DNA of 64,000 nt from Narthecium ossifragum. Lineage: Eukaryota > Streptophyta > Magnoliopsida > Dioscoreales > Nartheciaceae. Location of the stretch: contig OY986973.1 of NCBI GenBank assembly GCA_963920575.1, positions 13,874,062 through 13,938,061 of the forward strand. Direction: 5' to 3'. The notes under the pieces are model-generated. The model was not told the origin of the DNA, ran no database searches, and saw only the letters and a list, made by a program, of their open reading frames with translations. The position numbers and the translations under genes were made by a program. Positions within the stretch are counted from its first letter, which is position 1; every line of letters begins with the position of its first letter. Shown in pieces: positions 32,041-44,858 of this stretch.

Positions 32041-35000
32041 TGTCGGGAGCTCGTGGCCGACCTCCGGTTGTCGGTCGGGGTGGGGTACGACCTAGTCGAC
32101 CCGCCCGACCGGACAGGGCTGCTCCTGTCAGGGTGGTCTGGGCTAGACGGACTGTACCATCACCAGTAGCGGTTTCGGTCGAGCAGGCAGAGGTTATTCA
32201 CGCGGAGGAGGAGGCCCCTGTTCCTGTCGATGGGTGGGCCTCGGTGGCTATCACGATGGCTTTCCAGCGGCTGAACCCGCCCAGGTTCAGCGGTATGTCT
32301 GGAGATCCGACAGCAGCGGACGACTGGCTCGACGGAGTCTCGCGCGTCCTAGAGGCTCTCTTCGTCGAGGACGACCGGGTTCGGGTCACCCTCGTAGCAT
32401 TCCAGCTCGATGGAGACGCTCGTAATTGGTGGCGCACGGCCCAGCACACCAGTGTCGGAGAGGTGCCACTGTGGGAGGAGTTCAGGGCGATGTTCTTGGA
32501 CGTGCACTTCCCAGCGAGTGCACGTGACGCCCTGACCCGCGAGTACCAGTCCTTCTTGCAGGGTACTCGCTCAGTTCAGCAGTTTGCCTCCCGGTTCACG
32601 CACCTAGTTCGGTTTGCGGGGTCAGTTGCAGCAGAGCTGGCAGCCAGGGTGTGTCTGTTTGAGTGGGGACTTCGGCCAGAGATCCGGCGGCAAACGAGCT
32701 CACACTGCTTCCAGTCGTACTCAGCGATCCTGAACTGCGCCTTGTCAGTAGAGGCTCAGTTGCGAGACGACAGGTGCCGGGCAGTTCCACCGGCACCCCT
32801 CACCAGTACGCAACAGCGACCCCAGGGCAGAGGGGGGTTCGGTAGGGGGCAGCCGTGGCGTCAGCGGCCCTTTCAGCAGTGGCCGCAGCGTGCACCGCAG
32901 TACCAGCAGCCACTACCGAGCCCACCAGCCCCGTTTCTACTGACGGGCGGGCCTTCTGGGCAGGCTTCGTCAGGGGGAGATCGGGGACGGCAGCCTGACG
33001 GCGCGTCACCCACTTGCTTCCACTACGGGCAGCCGGGACACTACTGTATAGACTGTCCTTCACGAGGAGCGCAGAGCGCTATGCCACAAGGCTGTAGAGG
33101 CGGAGGGTCCGGTGCCTGGCAGGGGAGCGCGGGTGGATGCGGGGTGGGGCGTCCCAGAGGCAGAGGCGGCCAGCGGGGGCAGGTGTTTGCCCTCCTAGTT
33201 CGCGAGCGGCAGGACACCGTCCAGCTGTATCAGCCGCCACCGCAGTACCAGCAGCCGCGGCAGTATCAACAGGCAGTGGCAGAGCCATCCGTCCTCAGAG
33301 GTATCTTTCAGCTTTCTAGCTCCTTAGTAGATGTGCTAATAGATTCAGGGGCGTCTCACTCCTACATTGCTACCATGTGCGTGGCATAGCTAGGGTTAGA
33401 GACGAGTGGGCTAGAGGTGGCACAGTCTGTAGACTCACCGATCGGCGGGGCAGTCAGGGTGGACTAGGTCTGCCGATGGTGTTCGTTGGAGGTTGGAGGC
33501 CTCCGGGTCTGTCTAGACCTGTGGGTGCTAGACATGACCGGCTTTGACGTGATACTCGGTATGGACTGGTTGGCAGAATACCGGGCCGTCATCGACTGTG
33601 GTCGCTGGAGGGTGGTCGCTTGGACACCAGACGGGACACGGTTTTTGTTGTTGGGGGATCGGTTCTCCGCCGATTCCATTGCTTGTGGTGTTGGGAGGCG
33701 TGGCAGCGAGCTCTCAGCCTTGTTGGCCAGCCTGTCCCTGTCCGGTTCTGAGGGAGTGCAACAGTGTAGTTTTCCCAGGATCATGTGTGACTACACCGAC
33801 GTGTTTCCCGAGGTGTTGCCAGGGCTTCCGCCGTCCAGAGAGGTCGATTTTGAGATCGACATAGTACCAGGTACCGCACCGATCTCTCTCTCAGCTTTCA
33901 GGATGGCACCGGCAGAGCAGAGTGAGTTAAGGACCCAGCTAGACGAGCTGACCAGCAGAGGCTTCATTCGTCCCAGCATGTCTCCTTGGGGGGCGCCAGT
34001 GTTGTTCGCAAAGAAGAAGGATGGTACCCTTCGACTTTGCATAGACTACAGGCGGCTCAACAGGGTAACAGTGAAGAACAGGTATCCGATGCCGCGGATC
34101 GACGACCTGTTTGACCAGTTGCGAGGATCTTCAGTGTTCTCGAGGATCGACCTCCGCACCGGCTACCAACAGTTGAGGGTTCGGGATTGCGACATCCCGA
34201 AGACGGCATTCCGGACTCGGTACGGCCTGTACGAGTTCGTGGTGATACCGTTTGGGCTGACGAATGCACCAGCAGCGTTCATGGATCTCATGCAGAGGAT
34301 CTTCTGGCCTTTCCTAGACGAGTTCGTGGTGATGTTCGTCGACGACATTCTTATCTACTCCCGGTCAGAGGCGGAGCATGAGCGACACTTGGCGACAGTG
34401 TTGCAGCTACTTAGGGAGCATCGGATTTATGCCAAACCTTCCAAATGCGAGTTCTGGCTTGCACAGGTGGGGTTCCATGGACACGTGGTGTCGGCAGCAG
34501 GGATCTCAGTCGACCCCACCAAGGTCGAGGCAGTAGTACAGTGGCAGAGACCGAGGACAGTGTTTGAGGTCCGCAGTTTCCTGGGCTTTGCGGGGTACTA
34601 CAGGCGGTTCATGTGGGACTTCTCCAGAGTCGCCGGGCCGTTGGCCAGACTGACAGAGTAGGCCATCCCGTTCGTGTGGGATGATGTTAGTGAGTGAGCC
34701 TTCGTAGAGCTGAGGACCAGGTTGACCAGTGCACCGGTGCTGATCGTCCCCGAGCGAGGCGTTGGTTACAGTGTCTACTGTGATGCCAGTAGTGAGGGTT
34801 TAGGGTGTGTCCTCATGCAAGAGGGCCACGCAGTTTCCTATGGTTCTCGCCAGCTGAAGAACCATGAGAGGAACTACCCGACCCACGACTTGGAGCTAGC
34901 AGCAGTGGTCTTTGCCCTGAAGACCTGGCGTCACTACCTCTATGGCGAGAAGTTTTCTGTCTTCTCGGACCATAAGAGTTTGAGGCACGTTTTCACTCAA

Positions 35001-35426
35001 CGCGACCTCAACCTGTGGCAGCGACGCTGGATGGAGCTACTGGAGGACTACGACTTTGAGTTGCATTACCATCCTGGTAAGGCAAACGTCGTAGCAGACG
35101 CGCTGAGCAAACAGGTGAGAGACACCAGAGCAGCAGTTGCAGGGTTGTCAGCGCGGCAGTGGCAGGCTCTAGAGACGGCGGGCCAGTTGGGGTTCGAGTT
35201 TGAGGATCGGGGATCCGACAGCTTTCTCTACGCAGTGCAGAGTATGCCGGCAGTTCTAGGCAGAGTGTTAGAGGCACAGCACAGTGACCCAGAGCTCGAG
35301 GAGGTATGCACAGCAGCGGGCACAGAGGGCACAGACGGAGACTGGACAGTATCGCCAGACGGAGGGCTACGGTTCCGAGGCAGAGTAGCAGTTTCAGCAG
35401 ATCCAGTTCTTCGAGACGACGTGTGA
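32041..35426 (+). pseudogene. Element B gag-protease-RT-RNase H polyprotein (Tekay/Del-type), broken
   Basis: One reading frame runs from ATG at 32041 to 35426, broken only by stops: TAG at 33387, 33465 and 34659, and TGA at 34695. Gag capsid spans about 32250-32790. A zinc knuckle is at 33015-33056, with its second Cys replaced by Tyr (CFHYGQPGH). The protease IDSGAS is intact at 33339-33356. The RT shows [16 protein letters not shown] and [15 protein letters not shown], with FVDD at 34335-34346. RNase H starts [10 protein letters not shown] (about 34777) and ends VADALSKQ. Integrase, chromodomain and 3' LTR are absent after 35426. Lineage from motif style and primer site. The start at 31980 in the same frame is less likely. 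Confidence 0.88.
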
Positions 35427-35735
35427 GGACCATTGGAATTAAATTGAGATTTTGTTCATTCAATGCATAGAATGAGGATGTTATGGTGAAATCGGAACCT
35501 TAGTATTCGTCCATCATATTTCCATCGTTTTCTTATTTCTTTATTAGATCTTCTATTTTCGATACTTCATATTTCTTACTTTCCCTTCCGCATTTTCTTT
35601 CTTCTATGTTTTTTAGCGTTTTACTCTAATAATCTCTACAAATCTCTGTGGGTACGAAACTCATCTTGCTGCTATACTGATCATACTGATTCGTATACTT
35701 GCGAGATATAAAATTTATTCATCAGTGAGCAACCC
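35427..35735 (+). mobile_element. Probable LTR fragment, Athila/Tat-type
   Basis: No coding sequence. The stretch near 35645-35725 (CTCTGTGGGTACGAAACTC and the pyrimidine-rich run before it) resembles the R-U5 end of Athila/Tat LTRs. Neither edge can be fixed. Confidence 0.35.
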
Positions 35736-35739
35736 AATC

Positions 35740-36861
35740 TACCCTCTCATTCTCCTCACGGGTTACAGTAGAGAACCTCACGCTACGGAACTATCCCATT
35801 CACCATCAGATATCCTGTAACAGTGGAATAAATGATGAAGTTGCAAGCATTCTTCCATCATCCAAAGCCTCCGCAGCAGATGAGTCACTCTCAATAACCA
35901 AATCACGAACCCCCCTATTCCCACCTTCCACAAGACCAAATCTAATAGCATATATCTCCCCATATAGTATACCCTCTGATGACGAGTCTGTTATTACCTC
36001 CGAGGCTGACCACGATATAATATCCTCCTGCTCCAAGTAGACCACCCCAAGCCCCACTGCCTCAAATCCAGTAGCTCGGCATGAATCCACCTGTATAACC
36101 AATCCCTTCCTTCAATCGTCATCCCGACGATCGTCCGGCTGCAGATGAAGCAGTTGAAACTCCCTTACCAACCAACGGGCCCTCCTCGCCACCTGATGAG
36201 GATCGAACGACACAGCTTGGTATATAAGCTCACAACGGGCTTTCCAGATCCCCCAAGCCCCATAAGCTAACATCGTCTTGAGCCGCCGCCGACCATCCTC
36301 CTTGGAGCTTGATCGCCGCACCTCCCAGATCCGATCAAGGCTCCAAGCACCCAAATTCCTCCCTAAACTCTCAAGCAACCTGTTCCACACCGTCTGAGAA
36401 GATGGGCAAGTGAATAGGAGGTGATCGGCCATCTCCTCTGCTCCGTCGCACCTCGGGCATCTACCGGAAGCCACCACACCCACACCCGCCAAGGCTGCCA
36501 ATGTTAGGAGCTTTTTATGCCAGAGACGCGAAAGGAAGAACTGGACTCTAGGGCAGGCTGGTGGTTTCCACATAGGGCACCACCACCTCTGCAAGCTTTC
36601 CTCCTGTAACTCCGTCTGGTCGTCGACCTCAAGAAATTCTTAGCAGGACCTCGTAGTGATCTGTCTTGATGCTGACCATACCCATCGGGTCTCATCCTCC
36701 ATCGCCGGAGAAGCCACTCCCTCGACCTGAATAAGATACACCATCTCCGGGTGGAACAGAGCTCTCAATTTCGCCAAGTCCCAGCTCCCATCCCCAAGTT
36801 TGAGGTCCCTGATGCGTATGTTGTGGTTCAAGCTTGCTGTATCAGACAGAGAGGGCCATAC
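35740..36861 (-). pseudogene. LINE ORF2 3' fragment with zinc-binding and RNase H domains
   Basis: On the minus strand the order is the end of the RT region (36600-36861), then a zf-RVT domain with FFLSRLWHKKLLT, CPRCDGAEEMADHLLFTCP and WGIWKARCELIYQ (36112-36594). A plant-type RNase H-like domain follows (YGEIYAIRFGLVEGG, VIESDSSAAEAL; 35806-36102). The frame changes near 36105. The element is 5'-truncated at 36861, where LTR D3 begins, and no poly(A) tail is clear on the left. It is a different element from the LINE at 18250-19429. Confidence 0.85.
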
Positions 36862-37690
36862 TGATGGCTTGTAAACGTGTCATTAAATCCAATGCAAACT
36901 CAATCAAAAATAGAATTTATAAACCCTTATTCAGAATACTAAACTATGGGGTAGAATAGTGATGAAATACAGGACCGAACCACAGGGAAAACTTTCATTA
37001 CGAATGAGAAACTAGAATTAAATCTCGAAACTCTAAACCTAAAGCGAAAGGGATTGATTTGGGTTTTAGAAACTTATTAATTAAAACTAATTAAGAAAGC
37101 GATGTAAAAGGATTGAAATATATTAATGAGAGAAAACCTAGAGATTACTCAATCCACTTTAGTTCCACTTCCTGTACTCTCTAGTTATCCTCTTATTTTC
37201 CTATCTAGACATTATAGATTCACAGCTTCTTAAGCTTACATGAATCCCTCAAAGAAGGTGAGTGTTTTTTAAAGGCATATTTTATCTTCGATTAGCATAG
37301 ATTGTCTTTGGGGGTAACCTTAGCACAAGCTATCGTCACTAAGCATAAAATATCTCATCAGTTATTTACAAACTACATAAAATCCATCTTATAGATCTCT
37401 AGTATAAATCACCGAAATCAAGTAGGACTAAAAATACGTCAAGGAACTCTGTTCCCACAAGTATTTTATCATTAAATCCAAATCTATAAGATCATGTCTA
37501 GTATAAAAATACAAGATTCAACTAGAAAAATAGAAGGAATATCTAATAAAGCTTCATGAGATCCCTAAGTACTGAAATTAGCCACCCATCTTTGTGATGG
37601 AAGCCATAGATTCGATGAAGAACGATTGGAGGACTTATAGTCTCTAGTGGAGGAGTTATACTCTCCTGAGGGATTTTAGGGATGACACCC
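36862..37690 (-). mobile_element. LTR D3 fragment (same family as D1 and D2)
   Basis: The left edge starts TGATGGCTTGTAAACG, matching the outer end of D1 (51124). The next 800 bp align with D1 and D2, including the CCACAGGGAAAACTTTC motif near 36980. The U3 end (TTAGTGACTTATCA in this orientation) is missing, so it is truncated on the right. It may be a solo relic or the remains of the 3' LTR of element E; this is not resolved. Confidence 0.7.
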
Positions 37691-37997
37691 ACAAACATCT
37701 ATACATTCTCTTGAATATATCATTAGAAATCAATCACAATACTCATCAACTCTAATGCATGAAATAGAAGTATTATCCATGAATATACCCTTCAACCCAT
37801 AGTCATATAAAAATATAGTAAGTCAAAACATGTCATAACACTTTAACATATTTAATCATGATTAAAAATAACTTTAACACTCCTGTGTGTGAATAGGATT
37901 CCACATGTTTCAGAGCATCAATTATATCTAAACACTTCAACCATTCAAGATCACAATCACAGCCAAGCACATATCTTCCACTTATCACATAGCAATA

Positions 37998-38200
37998 TCT
38001 ATTTTTTTTCTTTTTCTTTTTCTTTTTCTTTTTTTTCACTTTTTTTCAGGAATTTCAACCGTTTTACGCGAACAACACACTTTGTTAGGCACATTGTCCG
38101 GTTACTAATTAAGTATGAAACCCTTCTTTTTTTCTTTAGGAATCTCAACCGTTTTACGCGAACACCACGCTGGTTAGGCACACTGCCCCATTACTAAGTT
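37998..38200. repeat. Pyrimidine microsatellite and 90-bp tandem duplication
   Basis: A T/TTTTTC run (about 37998-38047) precedes two diverged copies of a 90-bp unit starting at 38048 and 38138. A second short T-run lies between them. The surrounding 37691-39110 has no coding sequence. A minus-strand CAAGTTGGGGGTAG at about 38567-38580 resembles the purine-rich motif found after the last ORF of Athila/Tat elements. Confidence 0.7.
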
Positions 38201-40046
38201 GAAAATCCATTTTTTCGCATACTCAGATAATTGCATGTGTTCATGTATTTTCTGTGCCATGACATAGAATTATAAATCTATCCTAATATTATGCTTAGAA
38301 TCTAATATCAACCCTTTAACATGTGAAAGCGAACATGTGTATTAAAATATGTCAAGTTATCCTTAAATCATCGTAAAAGTGTTAAAGTATAGAAATAGTG
38401 TCATGCATAGCAAAACTTTACTATCCCTTATACGACATACAAGTCTCAGAATAATTTAAAAGATAAATTTCTAAAACGAACATCTTTGTCAAATCATATC
38501 ATAATTTCATGCTTTTGACATATTTCAAGGGATGTATAATAATAAGAATTAAATTCCTAGAATCTACCCCCAACTTGAATGTGATTGTTCTTAATTACAG
38601 TAAATCATAAAAATAAAGCAAGGAAAAAGGGCAGAGACCACCATAATATCGCGCCATATGTAGTTGGCTCGCAGGTAAGACGATCACCGCACCGCCCACA
38701 GGAAGAATACGTCGCCATTGAATAAATTCATTTCTCTAGAAGATACCCTTGATCGAGCTGTATAAGATTTGCATAATTCACCCCTTAATGAGTTCCAAAG
38801 GGACACCTGTCATAAAAGATACCTCTCCAAAAGATCAAATATAATAGAATGAAAAATATAGCCAAAGAAAAGCTGAAAGGTATAAAGAAAACAATTGACA
38901 TAAGGTCCTTTGTATTTATTGAGCATAAAACAGTGATGATCCCCCATCTTCATGAATCTGAATGTAAAATTTAAAATATAATCCAAAAGAAAAATAAAAA
39001 CGCACTACCCTAGCATCTCTATAGCAAACCATCTCACCATGATAAAAGGAAACCTAGAAAAGCAATCAACCACTAAGATAGTCCTAAAGAAACGAAATCA
39101 GCAAAACTCCTCATTCATCATCCATCTCATCCTCGTTGTCTTCGTCTTCAGAGTAATAGTCACTATGTCACGTCCCGACCCAGAAAACCCATTCAGATCG
39201 AGGCGTGAGCCAACTCAATCTATTTACATCATCAATAGGCGCACAAATATTCAACTACTTCGAATTTAAACAATTTAATCCTAAGGTTCATACAAAAATT
39301 TTTGGCAGAATCCCTTTTATAATTATAGCACAAGAAATCTGTATAATTTTACAATTTCAATAGAAGCAATGTTACCACGGTAAATAACCAATTAATACAT
39401 TTCTCAAACGTTTACATCAATAATATGACAACCATTCTCAAATACAATTGAATTAAAGATCATACAATCATGTCCTCGAATACATCATGTTATATCTCGC
39501 TTTATACATCAATTTATACATCATTGAATAAAACTATAAATTAGTTGTAGAAGAACTCCTTGAAGCTCCAAGTCCTCGATCTCCTCGAAATACCGCGCCA
39601 TCTTCTAAAGGAACACATGAAAGAAGGAACTGCATCGACCTGCATAGCCGATGCAGCCCAGGTAGGGTGAGCAATAATGCCCAGTAGGGTTCTAATCTAC
39701 GTCGCACAGAATGGAAGGGGAACTGCAACTGTGTCGTTCTCCGCCTAAGCCTAAGGTATGCCAAGGGGCCCCATAACCCCGTCGATTCCCAAGGGCTCCT
39801 GTCCAGGTCCCACCCTCACCCAAGAACAGACGAGAGGAAACAAATACTGCGGGCTCCTGTCCAGGTACCACCCTACTCAGTCATACCATCTCTCGCGGAT
39901 ACACACATGTCAGGGACATCGACAACCATCCTTAGCGCTTGGCCTTGGAGACCCGACACGACCTCTACATCTCAAATACAATAATATCAAACAAGGTCGA
40001 CTATAACAATAACCTCAAGTGATATCAAGCATGATCGTTGATGACA

Positions 40047-40051
40047 ATCAC
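40047..40051 (+). repeat. Target-site duplication ATCAC, left of J
   Basis: ATCAC at 40047-40051 and again at 42493-42497 flanks LTR J exactly. Confidence 0.95.
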
Positions 40052-42492
40052 TGTCGCGCCCCGACCCGTGAAAGCCCAACCGGGCCGGGCGACGCGAACC
40101 AGAACCTACAAAACGCGGAAAAAGATGGGGAGGGTTCCCTCTAACCTATTGGTCTTCCTAACAGTTCATCAAAATACCCTCAATTAAAAGACATTAATTT
40201 ATTAGCAGAACCTCGAACCTCAGATTTAAAACCCAAAGTGTTTAATATACATAACCTCAGAGAGGGGAAGATCCAAATACAACATTACTCCCGTAGGAGA
40301 CTAACTAACCAAAGGTATAAAAGCAGTAAAGATCAGCACCTCTCAAAGTCCACCAGGCGCCGCCGCACCGCCGACCAACTGCCCGGTAGGGGCCACGGAA
40401 TAAGAACTGACGCCTGCACCTGCAAAACGCAGCCCGGGTAGGTGTGAGCACTATGCTCAGTAGGGTTCTACACTACGACACACAGAAGGAAGAGGGAAAC
40501 GCAATAGTGTCACCCTCAAGTAGGATCTGGGTGTATACAGGGGTCCCATAACCCCACCGCGTGTCCCTCAGGCCCAAGAGCAGCACTCAGTAAGCTCAAC
40601 AAACACTGCTGACTCACATGCAGGGACCCGACACTGCATGCGGGAAAAGGCACCGCTGAGGGGGCCTCTCCACCACTCAAGAGTCAACACAGTGGAACAC
40701 CGGCTACACCTCAGCATCCGACTCGAGGCCGACACGACCTCTACAATCATCAAGTAACAAGTGTACCAGTCCTCTAGGCCTATCATCGAATCGACTGGAC
40801 ACCACCATTCGAACCGGGTCCAAACTACCCAACCCCGGTCCTAGGGCTAAGTCCGAGCTTCCAGCCTCGGGACGGCGACCCACAGATCACCCACGCCCTA
40901 ACCAATGCAACAAATGCACAAAACAACAATGCATGCTATGACATACACAAACAGGAGATATTTATGCAACAGTATGATAAGGCATCATAAAAGTCAACTG
41001 GAACGCTGCAGCGGTACTACCGACCACTGCCAGCCGATCCGCAGCGGGTCCCGGCATTATGACGGTACCACGACCGTCAACCGCGGACTCCTGGAACGGG
41101 AAGCAACCCCGAAAACGATGATGAACAGTAAACAATATAATATTATATTCTGAAATATAATATTATATTCAAAACACCCAAAGCCTCTACTTAGGGGCTA
41201 ATTGATCTCGTCGATCCGACATCTAAACGATGTCGGATTCAAGATCCAAGTTAGTTATAAGTAGGTGTACATACCAGGATCAACATATCCAAAATCCATA
41301 GTCATCCAACGGTTGGATTAACAGAAAAACACTAATCAAAACCGTTAATCAAACTAACTTACTAATTAATTGCTGCAACGCAGCCCTCCAGTAAACAATT
41401 CATAACACATCGTAGGAAAATCGGAAAATTATGAAATCAGTTGGGTTAGAGAGTAAATTCAAAGATCTACAACTCTTATGCTCATCACAACCCAAGATAA
41501 GGCACGTAACGGCCGGAAAACTCGCCGCAAGCCGGCTGTTCTTCAAGAACAGCAGAAACCAGAAAGTTTGAGCTTAATCATGCATAAATCCTACTAAAAA
41601 CTCAACCAAAGATCATGAAACTTAAATCAGAAATTCTACTAAGCATGAGGAATTTCCTCGGCTGATCCAACGGCTAGATCTAGAGAAACCCAGTAAAGAA
41701 CACTTGTAGGTAAAAGAACCTAACGAAGAACGCTTTCCTCGGCTGATCCCTCGCAACCAGTCACCAACGCAGCTCCAAACCACTTCAAGGATCTTCCTCT
41801 CGTTGCCACGGTTCCAACGAGCCTTGGAACACCCAAAACGGTGGCCGGAGGAGGGAGAACGCTGAAGACGAAGGGGCTGCCGGAAAACAGGGGAAGAAGA
41901 CAGCCGTGGGAGAAGAAGAAAGAAGGAAGAAGAAAGGAGAAGAAGGGGGAGGAGAAGAGGAAGAAAAGAAGGGAAAAGGGGAAGGGGAAAGCCCGGGGAA
42001 GGGGCAAAAAGGTGATGGAGGGGAGGGAAAGTCCTCCCCTTCTCACAAGAGAGAGCGACGGCCAACGGCGGCCGTCCTCGCGAAACAGAAAAACCAACTG
42101 ACGCGAGTCTGATCGATCGCTCGCGAAGGAAAAGCCAGTCCGGATCGATCCAACACCAAGTCGGATCGATCCGAGACATCGATCGATCGCTCGAAGGAGC
42201 GATCGATCGCTCAAGGATCGTAAGCTGCCCAAAAGCAAGCTTCCGCGCGCCCGAGCTGGGATCTTCAGATCCCGGGTCCACCTAACCATTCTAAACAAGC
42301 ACTAACGCAAACAAGATCAGTGTGTGCACACGCGGGTGTGAAACAAACCAACAAGGCGCAATTTACCAAATTGCCCTTGCGGTCTAAGAAACAATACGAT
42401 CCACCAGATCGCGCGCTCGACGCGAAGCAAACCAACGAGCCACGTGCCCGACCCAGCCGGTCGACCCAGGAGTAGAGGGATGGGTCCTCACA
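40052..42492 (-). mobile_element. Solo LTR J (Tekay-type)
   Basis: The 2441-bp LTR runs from TGTCGCGCCCCGACCC to GGGTCCTCACA with perfect ATCAC duplications, so it is a complete solo LTR on the minus strand. It is the inverted counterpart of solo LTR I. It carries the landmark CACACGCGGGTGTGAAAC near 42330, a purine-rich stretch at 41840-42050 and a GATCGATC array at 42112-42207. The AATATAATATTATATT palindrome near 41155 is also present in I. Open frames in it are compositional. Confidence 0.95.
42112..42207 (-). promoter_or_regulatory. GATCGATC array in LTR J
   Basis: ATCGAT cores lie at 42112, 42144/42165 (21 bp apart) and 42182/42202 (20 bp apart). Two palindrome types are mixed: GAGCGATCGATCGCTC-like and TCGGATCGATCCGA. 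LTR I has the equivalent array at 45074-45191. Confidence 0.55.
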
Positions 42493-44858
42493 ATCACGTC
42501 CTAATCCTCGACTACCCGAGAACCCCGAATCGGCGATCGAATCCATCGCCTACCACCTAACCTTAATGCTTCTAATGCATACAGTATGCATGAGCCTATA
42601 CAAGCAACTAGGCCTAGGTGTCTTTATATGACATCTCACCAAGCATGTCCAATATAGCATACAATATGGTTGGTAAAAGAGGGAGCTAAGCTATTAACGT
42701 ACAACAAGGAATAACAATTACTTAACCATACGCATAATATGGGTCAATGCATAACCACCACAAGCAGTCGACATATTTCAATCCAAATTTTGACATTACA
42801 ACGGCTTACACCGCCGTCAGCCAGAAATTATACAATGGGGCACACCCCCAGCTATTCAATTCACAGGGCACCTCTGGCCCGCAAATTATAAACATTCCCA
42901 CCAAGAAATATAGATGGGCACACCGCCGGCCCTAGGCTTACATGATATTAAGATGCATACTTGAAATATTCAACTAACATAAACATTAGAAAGCAAATAA
43001 ACAGGATAAAGCATTTGAATAACCATCAGCTCAATTGGTCAAATGATACTACGATAACTACCAAACTCATGTAACACTCGACGACAAAGAAATCAATGAA
43101 ACGACTCTTTGAGCAATCAATAACAAAACTCTATTCAATCGCTCGTCAAAACAATCAGAATCGAAGACTTAAGAAAAGTAGGGCTAACCGGCCATGGCAG
43201 CAAGAGTCGATTCATAAAGATAACAGAAAAGCATGCAATGAGAACTAACTAGAGGTAGCTAAGCATCAGAATCCACCACAGAAGCAACTCAAGATCAATC
43301 CACGTAGCCATGGAAAATAGAGCAGACGACCATGAATCAGATGCTCAATAACTCATCAAGATAAGCATATTTGCAACAATAGTCTAACTATCAAGCAGGA
43401 ACAAGATGGCATAGTATTGAAAGAGGTCATGACCTAGCATACTTAGAAGTCTAGCATAACAATATAATTGGGCATGACAACTTGATAGGGCATAGCATCT
43501 GTCCTAAGATAGAGCATCCTAGGAGGAAGCTACATGCATCAGGAAGCTAGGCTCAGCAACATGATAGCGACTAACAGCAGTTTGACAACTCTCTTTGGCA
43601 TTTCATCAAACATCTATAGGACTTAACATACAAACTGGACCAAGGCAGCCAAGGGAACAGGGGAGGAAACAAAGAAACCCAAACATCTCAGGCAATTCAG
43701 TCGATCACAAACAGCCTGAGCAAAACTCATGGCAGGGCATAGCATGGCAAGGAAGATAATCAAGGAAACAGGGCATAGCCTAGCAATTAGCGAAAACCCC
43801 CCGGAAGAGCATAGAGGAAAGGAAGCCGGAATCTCAAACCACAAATCAAAGCCAGTCCTATCGGCCTAATCCTGATGATTAGGGTAGCAGCATCAAAGAA
43901 GAAGGAAGAACATTAACAAGCAATGACGAAATCAATAAAGAAGCCAATCAAACCCAGTTATCATGCATCCAAGCCATTGCAACAGGGGAGAACGAGATAG
44001 CATCGAGCCATACCATGGCAGCAGAGAGGAAGAAGCAAGCATGGCCACGAGATCACAGAGGGAAAACTAAACTCCAAGGAAAGAAGAGGAAACCCGTCGA
44101 TCAACAAAAACCAAAGAAGAAAGGAAGGAATATCCTCGGAAAAGTCCATCGGAAGCCAAGAAATCCAAAGAGAAATCCACAGCGAAATCCATAGAGAAAT
44201 CGAAAAGGGAAGAGAGAACTAACAATTATCACCCATACGAGCCACGGAAATCACAGAGCAACCAATAATCCAAAACCAAAATCATCCAACCCTATTCTAC
44301 TCTAGTAGAGTCCTAAACCAGGTTTAGGGAAGCAACCCTACCTCCAGCGTCGAGCTCGCGTTATCCTTCCTCTTCTCCGGCAGCGAGTCGTCCTCTCCGT
44401 CCTCGTCGGGTCGCGATCGCCATCAAGCGCGGGTCGGCGGCCACTCTTCTCCAGTCGTCTCTCCAACCGCGTTCACCTCTCTAACCGCGGTCGCCGCCGT
44501 CGCCAAGCTCCTCTCTGGCCGCGGGACTCACACCTCCGGCCGCGATCTCTCCCTCTCCTCAGCCGTCGGGTCGTGACCCAGGCAGCTCTCGCGGAAGGGG
44601 GGAATGAATAGTAGGGTTAAGTATTAAACAATCGGGTTACTTAAGTACACGGCTGTTCGATCATCATCAATTTGATCACAGCCGTTCAGATCTAGATCTA
44701 CTTGATCAAACCCCGATCTTCAGATCCAGGGCACTCCTATGGATCAATGAAAGAACGTGGAGGCACGACGAGCTTTGAACTGTCGGGACTCTCGAAGGAT
44801 ACCCAGGGATCATCAAGGTCTGGAGCATGCGGAATATCATAAACAATGTGAGCAAACA

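Larger units (their letters stand above)
39166..44735 (-). mobile_element. LTR L (Tekay-related), interrupted by solo LTR J
   Basis: The left edge starts TGTCACGTCCCGACCC, related to the tip of LTRs I and J. The 39640-39760 stretch (CAGTAGGGTTCTA and the block around CCCCATAACCCC) is colinear with J at 40450-40560. After J the L sequence resumes at 42498. It runs through a gene-poor, A-rich stretch (42500-44330) and a GC-rich, leader-like stretch (44340-44600). The right edge is uncertain: it is placed where the extra ORF of element E resumes. No GATCGATC array is present and no coding sequence is recognised. Confidence 0.6.

Noticed and set aside
35417..35436. Start of a 3' LTR of element B at TGTGAGGACC (35422)
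   Set aside because: The ten-base match to the LTR start is not followed by any LTR sequence. It may be chance or a microhomology join.
36862..37690. Confirmed 3' LTR of element E
   Set aside because: D3 lacks its U3 end and is separated from the E purine tract by about 0.9 kb, so the link is not shown.
41622..42298. Long minus-strand open frames in solo LTR J, and the matching ones at 45067-45612 in I
   Set aside because: Both lie wholly inside LTRs, in a purine- or pyrimidine-rich leader stretch. The pair is explained by LTR homology, and there is no protein similarity.
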